64,000 nt of DNA from Rhynochetos jubatus (GCA_027574665.1 CM050650.1:101777086-101841085), one strand, 5' to 3'. Counted from the first letter of the stretch, positions 1 to 14,239 are shown. Made by a program: numbers and translations. Notes: a model not told the origin generated them from the sequence alone.

Positions 1-3000
1 ACAGTGATATGTCTTCCACAGAAGCAAAAACTGCCGACAGCTCTGTTACGAAGTCACTGTTGAGTACAGTGGAAATTGTTTGAATTCTGTCACACAGAGG
101 ATAGAATGAAGTTGTGTTTTCCATATCCTGTGGAGCGCACACAACATTAGCTCCTGAATATCAAAAAGAGGGAGCGCAGCAGCAACTGCTCTGCTGTCAT
201 TTGGTTCAGGCTCCTTAGTGGTTGAATATAGAACAGTTTATGGATGCACAACTGCATTGTGCAACCCTATCCAGCCTTGCGCTGCTGAGCCTCCCTGCAG
301 GGTTAGGTGCTATATGTTAAGCAGCATCTGTGCAGAAAGTTTTCAGGGTTAAAATTAGGAAGTTAGCGACCCTGATTCCATGTGCTCCTCTGCTAGGCAT
401 CAAGTTTTATGTCTGTTGTTTTTTGGCAGATGATTAAATACCAGTTTCAAAAGTGATGCTGACGTTTAAATTCCCCCATCCCATTTACCTTTCCAGGACA
501 GCAGTAATAACAATAATAAAAGGATCAAAGGCTGTCATGACAACTATAAATGGCTATATAACCACATAAGGACATATATAGTGTTCTTGTTTTGATTTCA
601 GTGGCTAAAGTCCTAAAGTCGATTTGTTTCTTTCACATTTCACCTTTTCAGGGTTTGATAAAAGTGAAATCTAAGAGAAATTTGCATTTATTTTAGTAAA
701 AAGGTTGATGATCCCAAGGCATTTTGCAGCAGATTCACAAAATACACTTGGGTACTACATATAGCCGTAGTCTGAGTTAATTTCAAAAAAGTAATATGCC
801 AGGAAATAATTTGAAGAACTGAACAGGCACTGATTTCTGGATGAAAATAATCCTAAAATGTAATTATCTTTCATGAGCTCGACTGTTTTCAGTTTGTTTT
901 GTTAGTTAGTTTAAATTTGGTAATATAGTGAATGTCAGTTCCTGAGAACTGTGAGACTTGCTAATATGATAGTCAATCACCAGCTCCAGGAGTTGTGTGA
1001 TAGAGAGAAATGTAAAATTCATATATGGAAAACGAAGAAGGGCATCCCGGAAGAATTAAAGTTCTTGAACTTCTTGACTGATTCATTTAAATGTCATATC
1101 TGCTGAAGTAAAGCATTTTCTTCTTTTCCAAAAAACTCTTTGTAAGACTTTTGACATGGGGAAAAAAAAACCAGATGATTTTATGAGGGAACCTGCTGGA
1201 GCCTTTTGCAGAATTCTTCTTGTGCTGTTCTCTTGCACAAATGTTGGCCCAGTGACGTCGCTCAGCCACAGAAGACTTGAGGGGGAAGCTTAAGCAGGGT
1301 GATAAGGTTTTCTGCAGCTTCCTAGCACTTTTTTCAATCACCCCAGAAATGACTGTTTTGCAGAGAAAATAAAGAGAAAGAAGGTGGCTGGGCCTAATCT
1401 TGTGCGGAAGAGAGGGAGTTGGTTAACTGAGAGAAATTCAAAGCAAAAAAGTTGTCTAAACGAACAAAACAAGAAGCCTTCAATGGAAACGTGCTTCAGC
1501 AGAATGTTAGCTCTGATCTCAGGCAGAAGCTATGATTACAGCATGAGAATAAGCTATTTACTTGAGAAGAAATGAAGATGAATGACAGACCCACAAAATG
1601 GGATCACACGGTAGACAATCACTTTTTTAGTGTAAACAAATTATATCCTAAATGGATTTCAGTGCTTTGCATGTTATTCTGGAATTGCAGTTCAAGAAGT
1701 CTGGCCAGAATACTGTAATATATATTCAAATATATGATTTAAAGAAACACCAGTATTCAGGGGATTGGCAAACTGTTGTTAATGAAAGGAGAAATAGAAG
1801 AGATGATTCTGATATTTCTCCAAAGAACATTCCCCTATGTTCCTTTACAAAGAAAGGTCATTTTGTCTTGGCTTTGCTCACATATCCAGGTCTGTTTGCA
1901 CTCAGATCTCTTCTCAGAACTTTTCTTAGTTTGCAATCAGTTTAATCCTAATTCCTGAGTTTGACTACCGCCTGGCCTGGAGTATCGCATGCAAGTTGAA
2001 GTGACTTCTGTTTTAGTCATTACTCAGAAGAGGAATTTAACTGCTTCCTCCATTGGCATTCTAAACTAAAGGTTGCTAATCACTTCCGACAGAATTCTGT
2101 CCAGTTTGCATTGTAAAACCGTAACGCTTTACAAGGCAGGCTATTCTCATAAAACACAGCAGCAATCTAGTTCAGGCATTAAAACACATATTTTACAATT
2201 AGAAGGTGGATGTTGTGGAATTTCAAAGCATCCTATAAAATTGGGATTGATTATTTGTATTGGACTGGGGTTTTAAGATTCTGTTAATATCTAAATGTTT
2301 TTCTGTGTTTACAGTATATATTGCAGCTTGTCTGAAAAATACACCTCAACCAGTAACATGCAGAGAAACAGCCTTTGGATGCTATTATACTAGAAGTCAC
2401 CTAACTGGGACGCACATAAATGGTTCTCTTAAAATTTTGCTGGGAACCAACTTTCATGTAATACATTTCAATGGATTGATCTCTTAGTTTATTGATATGC
2501 TGCTTTATTGGCTTGCGAACAAAGGGTTTAGGGCTGCTGATCCACTGTGAGCCATGGAGTGAACAAATTATATTTCGAGTTAATTAGAAATTCAAAGGAG
2601 ATTGGATTAAGTATGGGCACTTGTGTAGCTTTCTGTAGTTGATGAAGCTCCTTCAGAAGGCCTTCGATGAGAATGAGCTATTTGTAGTGGTTTATTTATT
2701 AGCACTGTGATAGTGAAGATCAGTGTCATATAATGACTCCTTTTAATTTAATTTGGAACCTGAACTTGTAATTTAGAGACATGCTTGCTTGAAGGGCTTA
2801 TTTTATTACTTATCACACCATGTAAACATTTCTAATATACTGTTGCTGTGGTTCACTTGCAATTTCTAGTCTTTGGAGTTATTTCATTTGGAGAACAAAT
2901 AAGGCAGATGGATTCTGATATATTTTTGATGTGATTAGATTTAGTCACAGATATATATACACACCAAGAGGTATTTATATTTGTAGCAATAGCAATGTAC

Positions 3001-3210
3001 GACATGAAAACACAACCATCACTGTTCAAAGGTAGCAAACAGAAACTTTTTATCTCACATTGCTGTTCCTCCACCTGTCATATTATGGTTTCTCATGGCT
3101 ACTGAACATGGTGGACACATCTGATGTCTAATTTGGAATCCAGGAACCACTGATAATACCTCTTTCCAGATGTGAGCTCGAGCTTACAATGCCGGCTTCA
3201 GGCACAGATC
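1..3210. other. Intronic DNA, nothing recognised
   Basis: AT-rich single-copy-looking sequence with no repeat family I recognise and no frame with domain signatures. Short open frames near 1087-1341 (minus), 1384-1575 and 1652-1945 (plus) lack homology that I can see and are treated as chance. Confidence 0.6.
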
Positions 3211-3970
3211 ACACTCATAGAATAATTTAAGTAGGAAAAGGATCTCTGGAGAACCCAGACTCCACTCAAAGTAGAGGTGTCTTTGAAAACTATATGCTCC
3301 ATAACCTTCCCATGCACAGAGTTGGGACTCACTGGCCAGTATTTCCCTCCATATTTCTTGCCCTTCATGAAGCAGTGAGTAATTTTTGCTTATTTGCAGT
3401 CATTAAGAACCTCCCTCTGTCACTGTGATGTTTCAAATTTGATAGAGGTGGCCTCACAGTGACATTGAACAGCTCCCTCAGCACACTGTGGTACATCCCA
3501 TTAGATCCCATAACTCCATCTTCCTCTACTGAGAACAATGCTTCACTCCCACAGACCTTCATTAGGCTTAGGGAACTGGAAGGCCAGAGGGCAAACACAA
3601 GGCAAAAAGGCGTTTGAGTACTTTGGTCTTTCATCATTAGATGAAAGTCACATCTATGTCCTTCATCATTAGATCCCTTGTCCCACTGAACATTGTGCCA
3701 CATATTCTTTAGTCTGTCTTTTGCTGCCTAAGTATATATGGGAGTATAGAAGTCCCTCTTCCTGTATTTCACCTCCCTGACTTTTTCCAGTTCCAGCTGT
3801 GCTATGCCTTTCTTAACTCCATCCATGCATGCAGGGTAACGTTTCTATGTCTATCATGAGTAGTTTATCCCTGCCCCTGCCTGCTGGGTACTTCTTTTTT
3901 ATCATTTAAACTCACTCAGGAAGTCTACGTTTATCCTTGCTGTCCTTCTGCTATGCTTGATCTGCTTTCT
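3211..3970 (-). mobile_element. Old antisense CR1 retrotransposon fragment (RT region plus 3' end)
   Basis: The left edge (from CATAGAATAATTTAAGTAGG) is a decayed copy of the CR1 3' tail in reverse. From about 3290 on, the minus strand carries degraded CR1 ORF2 reverse transcriptase. The best remnant is minus-strand MGSNGMYHSVLRELFN at about 3430-3510, corresponding to the CR1 block MGPDGxHPRVLREL. Further right, 3720-3960 matches the more N-terminal RT and linker region in antisense. Stops and frameshifts are frequent, and the part between the RT block and the 3' tail is missing, so this is a dead, internally deleted copy older than the others here. Confidence 0.72.
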
Positions 3971-3974
3971 ACAC

Positions 3975-4600
3975 GTCGGAGAAGCTGCTAGAAGCTCCTC
4001 CCAAGTCAGAGCCGCCTCTGGCCATGGCTGAGCCAGGCAGCACCTCTGTGATCAAGGTATTTAAGAAGGGAAAAGCAAAAAGAGAAACAGCAGCAAAAAC
4101 AAAAACAGCGTGGAAAAGCAGAATGTAGAGAGTGGGATGTGAGAGGGACAGCCAGGCAGACACCAAGGTCAGCATAGAAAGGCAGGGAGGAGGTGGCCAG
4201 AGTAGAGGTTTCCCTACAGCCCGTGGTGAGAGGTCAGGCTGTGCCCCTGAAGCCATGGAGGGTCAGGGGGGAGCAGAGACCCCCCTGCATCCCGGGGAGG
4301 ACCCCACACCAGAGCAGGTGGCTGTGCCTGAAGAGCCTGTGACTCTGTGGGAAGCCCACACTGGAGCAATCCTCTCCTGAAGGATGGCACACCCATGTAA
4401 GGGACTCTCACTGGAAAAGCCCATGAAGAAAACTAGCTTGTGGGAAGGACTTATGCTGGAGAAGTTTGTGGAGGACTGTGTCCCATGGGAGGGACCCCAC
4501 GCTGGACCAAAGGAGGTGTGTGAGGAGCCCCTCATGCCAAGGAGTGAGTGGCTGTATGGTCCTTTGTTGCCTTCTGGGCCTGAACCATGACAATCCTTAA
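3975..4600 (+). mobile_element. Avian LTR-type repeat with internal short repeats
   Basis: A GC-rich block that stands out from its AT-rich flanks. It resembles, from memory, an interspersed endogenous-retrovirus LTR common in birds, with a GGCCATGGCTGAGCCAGG start-like segment, a TATTTAAGAAGGG box that could be the LTR TATA element near 4058, and a following series of imperfect repeats on the theme GGACCCCACGCTGGAGCA (about 4260-4520). It abuts the antisense CR1. No gag, pol or env coding is seen. The open frames in it (for example 4132-4380 plus and 4263-4700 minus) are by-products of GC-rich repeat sequence. Family name not verified. Confidence 0.55.
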
Positions 4601-7600
4601 CAGGATCCAGTGTGAGACCATAAAATTCTAATTGAGCGATGGCAGATTTTGACAGAAAACATTTTAATCTCAGTAGAAACCAGTGAGGTGATGGTGTCAT
4701 TCTTTTGCAATAAAGAAACCAATGAAGTGTTATGATAACATTTATGATTTACTAAGCATACTGCAGTCACCTGTGCAATTTTAAGCAGAGCCAAAAGCAG
4801 ACTGTAAAGCAACAGAAGATAGAACAGGCGTAGACAAACAAAATCCAGTGTTTTTTCAGTGAAATTCATTGGGCAGAAACATTCATTTCAGTGTAATTCA
4901 CATGCTTTATTACATTCTTGTCAATTCTCCTGTTTCTCTTTGCATGGGTTATTAGCATTCAGTATTGCAGTATTTATGTGCTTACACACATGCTGAAGTT
5001 TACAAAACCCCTTTAAGTTCTCAGTGTCAATAGGCAGATACAGACTTCGGTGGCATGAAGGGTTAGGTCTAGTTTGTCTCATAATCCTATTTTTTTTAAA
5101 ATTATACATAAAAGCTGTACTTTCTTAATAGCAGGATCAGGAATTTTTTTTCTTTATATCGCTTCTGTGAATGATGTATTTTTGATTTAGTTTCTTCAGC
5201 TGAGTATTCATGATGCTTTTGTAAGCAATGCTTTTAATGGAGTAGTTAATTGACATATTCCATGAAGTATGGGTAAAACAGATAATCGAAGTTCCCAAGA
5301 GAACTAGGTAATTTCTCATTTTTGGATAAAGAGGAAACTTATTTATGAAAAGTAATATATTTATTTTTTTTATTATTTACTCCCACTTATGTATCAAGGC
5401 CAATAAGAACCCACGGAGATGTAGAAGAAGCCAGTTTCCTCAGAAGGACAGTGGAAAAAGTATGAAAAATATTCAGATTTCCTTTGGCAGTACATCACAC
5501 TGTTTTTCCACCAGATGTACTAGTCAGCTGAAGAAAACAGTCCAGTGAGTTAGTCAAGAGAAACTGAATTGGTGAACCAGTCTGATGAAACCAGATATCC
5601 AGCAAAAACTGAATAATATATTTCCAGCTAAAAGCTAAATTATATACCGTCCCTTGGCTGGAATGCAGCTGCCCAAATTCTTGTCTTGGCATAGTGCAAA
5701 ACGTAGCACAGAAGTGGAAAGGGCTCCATCATGAAGGTCTGCCATCTGCTTTTCCAGGTTAGATACAGAGCAGACTGCAGTATAAATCTTGTTTAGGGAG
5801 ACAGAAGGCCACATTAGGCAGCTTAGGAACTTAATTGCACATGAATTCAAATCTAATACAGATCAGAGCACAAAAACCCCAAAATTACCTTGTCTCAACA
5901 GTGATGCGTAATAGTATGTTCGTTCTGGATTTCTTACAGATATTACATTTGCTTTCTCTTGAAAATAGAGGGTATTGTTTGGCACTGGGAGAGGGAATTT
6001 GTTATTATGTATTGATGCAGTTAATTCAGCATTCTTTTTTTGTTACTGTGCTTTCTTTGTGTGGAACGTAAACAGCATATATGTGAGGATTATTGTATCA
6101 CATTTTATAATTTCTCAGTCAGACCTGAAATAAAGATATAGCAAGCCAGAGGGGAACCTCACAAAACTAATATGCTCTGAGAAAAAGCAAGGGAATACTT
6201 TGTAGGTATTTGAGGAATCTCTGAAGTCCTATATATGTAAGAACAACTGTTAACAAAATATACTCCTTTTGATTCTTATTATACTGTTGTAGTTAATGTA
6301 AGATTAATATTTTAATATTGAGGGAAATGTCAGAACAATCCAAAAGGGAAATATTTCTTTGCAGGAGAAATAAAGGGAAATAAAGATCCAAAGGCAATTA
6401 TCCTAAAGAAAACACAGGTCAAACCAACTTAAGTAGACACTTATCTGTAGTTTTTTTCAGAGCCAGTAGAATTTTTAAATGAAAACTGTTTTAATCCTTA
6501 TCTGTTACAGATGCAAAGAGCAAGAAAACCTCTAAAACTTTGGGTTAACAGACTAAATGGAAAGACATATAAAGAATAACAAATTCCAAATAAGTCTCCT
6601 AGAATGCAGAAGGTTATTAGTGCCAAGAAAAGGTGTTTTGATTTGTAAACTATTACAATTTCTAACTCAGTTTCTTGTGTGTTTAAGCTAATGAAATAAA
6701 AGCTTGATCTTCTGCCACTTTTGAAGGTAATGGCAGAACTTCTGTTGTTGCCAAAATGACGAGTTGCTCCTAGCTGCCAGAGCAATAAATCCCTTAAATA
6801 TTTGGAGCTTGATCCAAAAGCAAAGTGGTATTGCTGTATCTGTTCAGTAAGAAACTTGAGGATAACTGTATATGTTTAATTCTTGCCACTTACTCAATCT
6901 TCAGGGAATGATCCTTGATGCTTGGTTCAGGTCTGTGTAGCCTGCTTTAAAAATTAAAAAAAAATCAGACCATTGTCCATTTAAGAAAGTAGATGAAGGA
7001 ATAATCAGCTTTATGTCCTGTTCCAGTTCAGGCTTGAGATGTCCTTTAACCTTCTCAAGCATTTATAACAAACCGAGAAGCGAAGCTTAATGTAAATAAG
7101 TAGGGAGGCAGTATCTAAAAGAACATTTTAATTTTGTATATGTTCTGTATACATACAATTTCATACACATTGTGCTGTTATGAATATGTGTTAATATGGC
7201 AGAAGAGCTTTCCTTTAAATTCTTCGTGTAACATTTTGTCTAGACTAGAACACTCCTTATCTTGGTGATCCAGGACAATATGCAGAAATTACCTCAGTGC
7301 TTGTAGAATCTCATGAGGATGACTAGAACCACAAGGCAGTGGGCTTTTATGTTATCTGCAACTATAGACCCAACTGTCTTAATCAGCAGCTACTGAGAAC
7401 TTATTGCACATTTATGAAAACCAAACTGAGAAGAAAGGTACTGAATTAAACAGTGTTTTCCTAAATATTTTGACCAATTGATGTGGCTTGAAAATAAAGC
7501 CTGAAGGTTGTGTTGTGAGTAGTATCCCAGAATTACCTGATATGCTGCATAGGCTCAAGAAGTAGCTATTCTTACTTCTGGAAAGGCCATTAGTTATGGG

Positions 7601-10600
7601 ACAAGAGTTAAATTGACAGATATGCTTTTCAGAAATCCCAGAATATTGTATTTTTTCATATAAATAACTTAGTAAAGGAACACTTTTGCTCCTTTCACAG
7701 GGAGAGTTTTCAAAGAATTGATGGAAGAAGTAAAAACACTGGTTTGTGTCTGTAATTTCAGTGGCCAGCAGAAAGACTCTTACATTGATTGCAATAATTG
7801 CTTCTGATGATCAGCTGCTTCTCTTTTTTTTTTTTTTTTAATGCTAAGAATTTAGAAAATTTGTCCTTCATGGTATAATTCATCCCCACAGCTATTTCTG
7901 TTACCTTCCACAGTTCAGCAGCAAACACAATTTCCTCTGCTTTTCTCCATCTTCATATGTGCATAAGCTATATCTGTATATAAAGTACCATCATTTTAAC
8001 ATTCTTCCTAAAGTTTATCCGCATCATTTTTTCCTTATATTCAAAGGATTCATCAGCTATAGTACGACTTCTCTTAAGAGGATTTCAGCACATGAAACCA
8101 GAGAAATTCATAGAGCAGGTTTAAAGGAAACTACGGTGGGGTATGAGGCAGTTGAAAGCTAAGCCATAAGGCACAGTGAATGTAATAAACACAGATGATA
8201 ACATGGGAATGTATTTTCAAAGTTTCATAGATTTTTTTTCACAAAAATAATAAGATGGAAATAGTTTCATCATTGGAAGACATGTAATTGAAATAGACAT
8301 GTACAAACAAATTGTAGATGACTAGCGAGAGTTCTTTCAACAAGTATGTAGGAGCTGGTTGAAGCGCTGTGGCTATTCTGTCCCCTTAATTATTTCACCT
8401 GATTTCCTGACACAAAAGTTTGGGTGCTTTACAACGGGTAAGTCTGTTTCTGTCTGGCACAACTGAAAGATGTGGCTCGTCTAACTAGCCTCCTTATCCC
8501 AAAGTATGAATAAGGAACCTATCTCCAAACCTATTAGAAAATTGAGTATAAAAAAAATTTGATAATGAAATTACCAACTTGCAACGATACCTTTATAATA
8601 TTAGGAAGATAAAAACAAACCATGAGTAGTGAAAATGTCTGTGGGGAATGTATATCGGTTAAGTGTGCTGATATGTCCTTTTATCAAGCCAACAGAGTCA
8701 ATGCAAGTGCCTTGCAGTACATGATGGAGAAGGGTAGTAGTGACTAGTAGAAGTGTAATGCCCACATATGATCCATTTTGCAGGAGCTGCCTCATTAGCA
8801 GTTGGGTGGTGGAGCTCAGACTTCCAAACGGTTGCTGCAAAGGTTGAAATTGGTTCACTAATCCCAGCCGTTGCCTTACTCTGCACTCCCATCTGCTGAT
8901 GTATTCATTATAGATGTAGGTGTATAACCTGGCAATATCTTCCAGATCCCTCTGAGGGAAGCAAGTGCTCCGTGTTTGATAACTCTATGGTGAGGTTTGG
9001 GGTTTGGAAAAAATCCTCAAATGGAGGGTTTAGACACAAGGAAACTATCTATTGCGGGTTAATTTTCAGTTACCATTTTATCAAAAGGTTAAACAAGGAT
9101 ACATTTTACTAATGCTGTGAGTGCTAAGTGATTGTTACTGATTTAAGGCAGAGATACGCTTCTTACTTCAGTGGTCCAGATAGCTGTGATGCGCTAATAC
9201 TTTAATTTTGATCGAGGGCTTTCCACCACCTGACACTTTTCCTGCTTGTTTCTGTTATAGCCCCTTGGGTGAAAGAGCTCTTGTTTCCAGGCAGTTATCA
9301 GTTGTAGTCCCCTTGGCAGTGCTTAAAAGGACTGAAAAGTTGTTATGAAGCCAAATTCAGATACTGGTATTGGAAACGGTAAATACCACAGCATGGCTGG
9401 AAAAAGCGGGCTAAGTTACCTTTTGGATCATCTGATTGTGACCAGAAGTTCTTCTTTAGGGTATACATTTGGGTGTGAATTCACTGATTACTTTTTTTTC
9501 TGTTTTGTAAGTGATTTTAGTGCATATGGTTATGCATATTGCGTGTTCAGTTCCTATGTTATAATTAAGTCTGTAGTCAGAAACATCAGGTAAACTTATA
9601 TCCAGTTAACTTTTCTGTGGGGACCATTTCTTAGAACAGAAGTCCTGTTTTAGCTGCATGTTGTGTTTATGCCTCCTGTTCCCCAGAAATATCTCTCGTT
9701 GCCACCTTAGTTCAAAGGAGAATCCTTTATTACTGATCTGTACCAGCAGAGCATCTCTAATGCCTTCCACAAAACATACCGGTTCACACAGCTCAGTCAC
9801 ACAGAGAAATACTCATCATCCAGGATGTGCCCACTCTTGCCTCTCACTGATCTGTACTGGATGGAAAATAGGTCCACAGGTGCTGCTTTTCAACCTGGTT
9901 TTGGGCTGTCATGTTCGGTCAGCTAGAAGATGCCTATTACTGTGTGATTTCCTTGCACGACTAGGTAGGAGAGGTATTTTCATACCCTCGGTAGGCTTGT
10001 ACAAATGGAATACTGCTTATACACCACCTTTGAGCACAGAGCAGTTCTTAAAATAAATACATAATTATTACATGTGTTTTCTATGTCTAATTGCATACAT
10101 AAACACTGTATAAATGAAATAATTATTTACTGGTTTTTCTGGTCATATGCCTCATTTCATATTTATAACATAACTGTAGCCAGCAATAGGAAAAAAAAGA
10201 CATTGAAGAAGCCAAACAGATGAAGAAAAATTTAAATTACGTAGCTTTAGAAATAAAACGCTGATGCTCTCTCCCTCTCAGCAGAACCAAAACTTCACTG
10301 TGCATTAATGGACGATGACATCAGATTGTTATTAGGCAAGTTTCATCTAAAGATAGGTTCCATGACTCCGTGAGCTTCACTTTAATCTCATGTCAGCATT
10401 AATAAGCTGCCTGGAGAAAGTTTTTAAGGTGAGTTAGGCTTATTGTCACAGAACAGCTGTGCACCTCTGACCTCTGCTGCCCTAACAGTAAGGCTAGGTG
10501 AGGTTTTGCTGTAAGGAAGCACTCATGTCATGCGTTGTGTAGTGTAGTGTACAGTCCACCTTTTCTAGGGACCGAGTTCCTAATAGCGTTTAATAGATTG

Positions 10601-13600
10601 TGTTTTGGCTCTCAGATAGATTGTTTTCCATTTATCCTCAGGACAAACCCCACTGTAATGATCCATGGTTCACAACTGAAATGACCAGAAGTGACCACTG
10701 ATATAAGACGCTTTGTTTCCAATAAGACCTTAGAGCATTTGATAACCGTTCTACAACTAAAAAGTACAAAATAATGCTAGTCCATTGAAAAAATAATTGC
10801 TTATAAAGACTGCTATTAGTTGTTACAATCAGTGAGTATTGTAATGGGTTGCCATGAGAGTCATTCAGGTGAAAATGATTTATACTGTTCCAAGCGCATC
10901 GTTTATTAAAACAATCATAACACTGACATTACAGTACATTGCTCCTGCTTTCATTTATTTTCTTGTAGGTAGAGACACAGCCAACAGAAAACCTTTTTCA
11001 GTTTATAGTTGCTTTTAAATACGTTGTGGTGGCAGGATCATGGCATATAGGAAGGGATTTACAAAGAACAATTTCTGAAAGAAACTGAACTCACTACTAG
11101 GAATGGCCTAAAAAAGGGCAAAGAAACTTTGAAAACAGTACATGTGTCTTCCATCCCTCACAATGCCCCTTGAGCCAGCATCAATTTTAGCATTTATTTT
11201 TGTTGTCATATATCAGAACTCCATTATATAAGGTCTGTACCGTGACCTGAATATCTCTGTGTCTCTGTCTGTATCCATCTATCTGTTCCAAAGATCTTAA
11301 ACTGGAAGTAAAAAGCACCAAAGGAGAGCAGGGTGTTTCTTTACTGCTAGGGTTAGTTAATCTGATATCTGGGAGCTAAAGATTATTTTTTCAAGTATTT
11401 TTTGTGACCTTGGATCAAATTTGTAAATGTTTCTGTCTGATTAATTATATAGAAAAAAATACTGGGTAGATTTTCTGAAGACTCCTTGGAGAATTTTGAA
11501 AGCCTGCTATGTACAACTTCCCATGCTTGGATACATAAAAAACACCATGGTGCCTAAATGATCTCTCTGTGTTCAGTCTCCTAATCTGAAGGTTTAGCAA
11601 CCAGGATCCCCTCCAGCTTTTTGAGGGCTATGAAAGCAAGGGCTCTAATTTGTGAATCCTGAGCCAGGGAAGAATCCTAAATCCTGGAGATACTTGATTT
11701 AATATATACTAGAGCCCTTAGAAATACTCAACATACAAATAAATCAGGTAGGTTCTGATACGGGATAGAAGGGTGTTTGGTAATACTCGGTTCTGAAATA
11801 CTTTGTCTTCCCATTAATTCTGAAGGGAAACTCTGAAGGAACTTCTTTTCTGAGAAGGAAAATAGGTCCAGGATCAGTTTTCTCTTTTGACAGCCACTGC
11901 TACCACTGCTGTTGACTGCTATCCTTGACACTACTTTTTTAAATACTCCACAGTTGTCCCCTGTGCCACAGGAAAAGGTTTTATTCTCCAAAGGAAACTG
12001 TGCAGTATTCAATAAGACTACACACTGTACAGACCATATTTATTAACTGGATGATTTTGAATGTGTTAAAGCTGTAAGTGTATTTGGAGGATAAAACAAC
12101 CTGTATTAGTTGTCCAAGGAATAAGTGCTTGTCAGCGAAGAGCAGAAAGGAAAGGAAAAGATGTAGTAATATGCAGACACATACTGGAAAGGGTCTGTAG
12201 TGTGACAAAGTGGAAGAGCGAAGAAAAAAAAATGGGCGAGCCAAGATAGTACCTCGTTAGGGATGGAGGAGAGTGCATGTTTTAGGAGGTACATGTGTTA
12301 TGTATAGGATGAGCAGTTAAGGTCACAGATATTATCTGGAGTGGATAACTGGTTTTAAGCCCAATTTGTTGGATTGTGTGACAAGATAAGACCATTGTTA
12401 GTAGGTGGAAATTTGTGATTCATTGGTGCTTCATCAGGAGGCATTTTCAAAAAGGGGACTAATATTTGTAGATTCCGGGGTTTTGCACCATGTTTTAATT
12501 AACACCCATGCTTCAGGGCTTTTGTTTCTTACTTGCTGACACCAAAACATTTCCCTTCTTTGACTTAATCTTTTTCCAGAGATTTTTGTTGGGTGGTTGG
12601 TTTGGTTTGGTCTTGTTTTTCTTCTTATTTTCTCTGCTTGAAGCCCTGGAGATTATTGACAGCTGCAAATGGGATGTGTGGTCCATCTAGTGTTGTCGCA
12701 GACTATCGAGTGCACAGCTGCCTTCTTCTGTGCTCAAGAAAGGACTGCTAAGAGTGGATGGGATGAACAGAAACGGGTAATACTGAAATTGTTTGCCTTT
12801 TCCTGACACACACAATTTCTTCCTTGCCATCATGGGGAAATAGTAGCTAAACACATGACTATATGACATTAGTCATCAAAGAAACATACCTGAACTTTTC
12901 TTCTGTCACCCTACTGTCTACCACATTTTTTGTCATTACTGAAGTTTGATACTAGAGACTTCAGCTTGATCACAGAAGTGTTCCATGGACTGTTCCGGAT
13001 TAAATGGTCATATCACTGTTATGTGCAATTGCGGAGACCTGGAACCTTTCCTGGAGACTGTTCTGATTTTTTGTTCTGTTCATATATATATATGTTGACC
13101 TGGTTTCCTTGGTGTCACAGATTTTGTGACTGTGCTAATAAGGGATGCTGGACCTTACACACCCCTAGAGGAAGACAAAAAGTTTCTGAACTGTTCCTTG
13201 AGAGGCTTTTGGGAAGTTCTTGACTCAAACAAACAGTCCGTAGTGGAATGCACTGGGATTGAATTTATCTCCACTGAGCTGTTTCAGTTCTTACTGATGA
13301 ACTGAAATTGAATCATTATCACAAATCATTTCTGTGGCATGTCTGAGATATGACAATTTGATTTTATCGAGTGGTTCACACAGGAATTAAATTCCAGCGT
13401 AAAGTTGCTGTCTTAAAATGGGAACATTTTATTTATTTGCTAGGTCACTACTAGTATATGTGCTAAGATTATGCAACGAGATTTCTCAAATGAAAATTCC
13501 TCAGACTGAAAACTACATTTTCTGTCTAATGGGTTCTAAATTATACATAAACTGTGCAATTTTCAAAGGTGATGCAATTTCTTCTGTCACAATATCTTGT

Positions 13601-14230
13601 AATTTGGAGGCTGTTTCCACTAAAGTGACAATTCTGTACAGATGGACTACAATACCAATGTGTACTGCTATCACATACCCGCTAAGATTTTTAAAATATT
13701 TCTGGTTGTCTTTATCTTGACTAACAGTGATAACCACTCTAAGAAAAGAGTGGAGTCTTCTATTAAAAACAGCATTCAATTGTGTTTTTTGTAGAGAAAA
13801 GGAAAATCCAGATCTTACCATTCAGTTTCATGAATTTAAGCATTGTCCACTTTTTGTTGTTATTTTATAACCCAGTAATTTATTTACATGAGTGTTTCAG
13901 CATGTGACGCCACAGGCAGGTATCCTCCTCTTCCACATTAGCAGACAGATTCAAAATTACTGCTTGCAGTTATTGGTGTTACTGCCCTTTTTAGCCCTTA
14001 TTGAAAGGTAAGAGTTACAGTTACTTCATTTCAGCTATCAGTTAAGTCCTGAAAACCAAATCAACAAAAAAACCCTTACTTAAGTTTACACATCTGAAAT
14101 AGATTATCTGAATCTGGTGCTTTGATTTTTATTTCTTCTTCTTTTTTTTTTTTTTTTTCAGAAGTACTTATGGCAAACACAGTATTCAGCTCTTTTAGCA
14201 GATCAGTGAAAAGGTTTAGTGGTAGAGAGG
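4601..14230. other. Intronic DNA, no recognised repeat or gene
   Basis: Nearly 10 kb of AT-rich single-copy-looking intron. A T16 tract lies at 7824-7839 and an (AT)n run near 13080-13092. Longest open frames (9658-10056 plus, 132 codons) have no domain signature that I recognise. The part at 10225-10450 is dense and non-repetitive and could be conserved non-coding DNA, but that cannot be judged without an alignment. Confidence 0.55.
14142..14158 (+). repeat. T17 tract
   Basis: Uninterrupted run of 17 T followed by CAG, about 90 nt upstream of a sense CR1 copy. It looks like a splice acceptor tract by composition, but no coding segment follows that I can recognise. Confidence 0.9.
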
Positions 14231-14239
14231 CACCTCAGA

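Noticed and set aside
2260..2487. Cys-containing frame with ACLKNTPQPVTCRETAFGC after a TTTACAG acceptor
   Set aside because: It briefly resembles a small Cys-rich module, but the pattern is incomplete, the frame runs into plain intron and there is no clear donor.
4132..4700. Cluster of open frames in a GC-rich block
   Set aside because: Produced by imperfect repeats of an LTR-type element; frames on both strands overlap and none has a domain.
9658..10056. 132-codon frame on the + strand
   Set aside because: No domain, no splice or start context, composition of surrounding intron; most likely chance.
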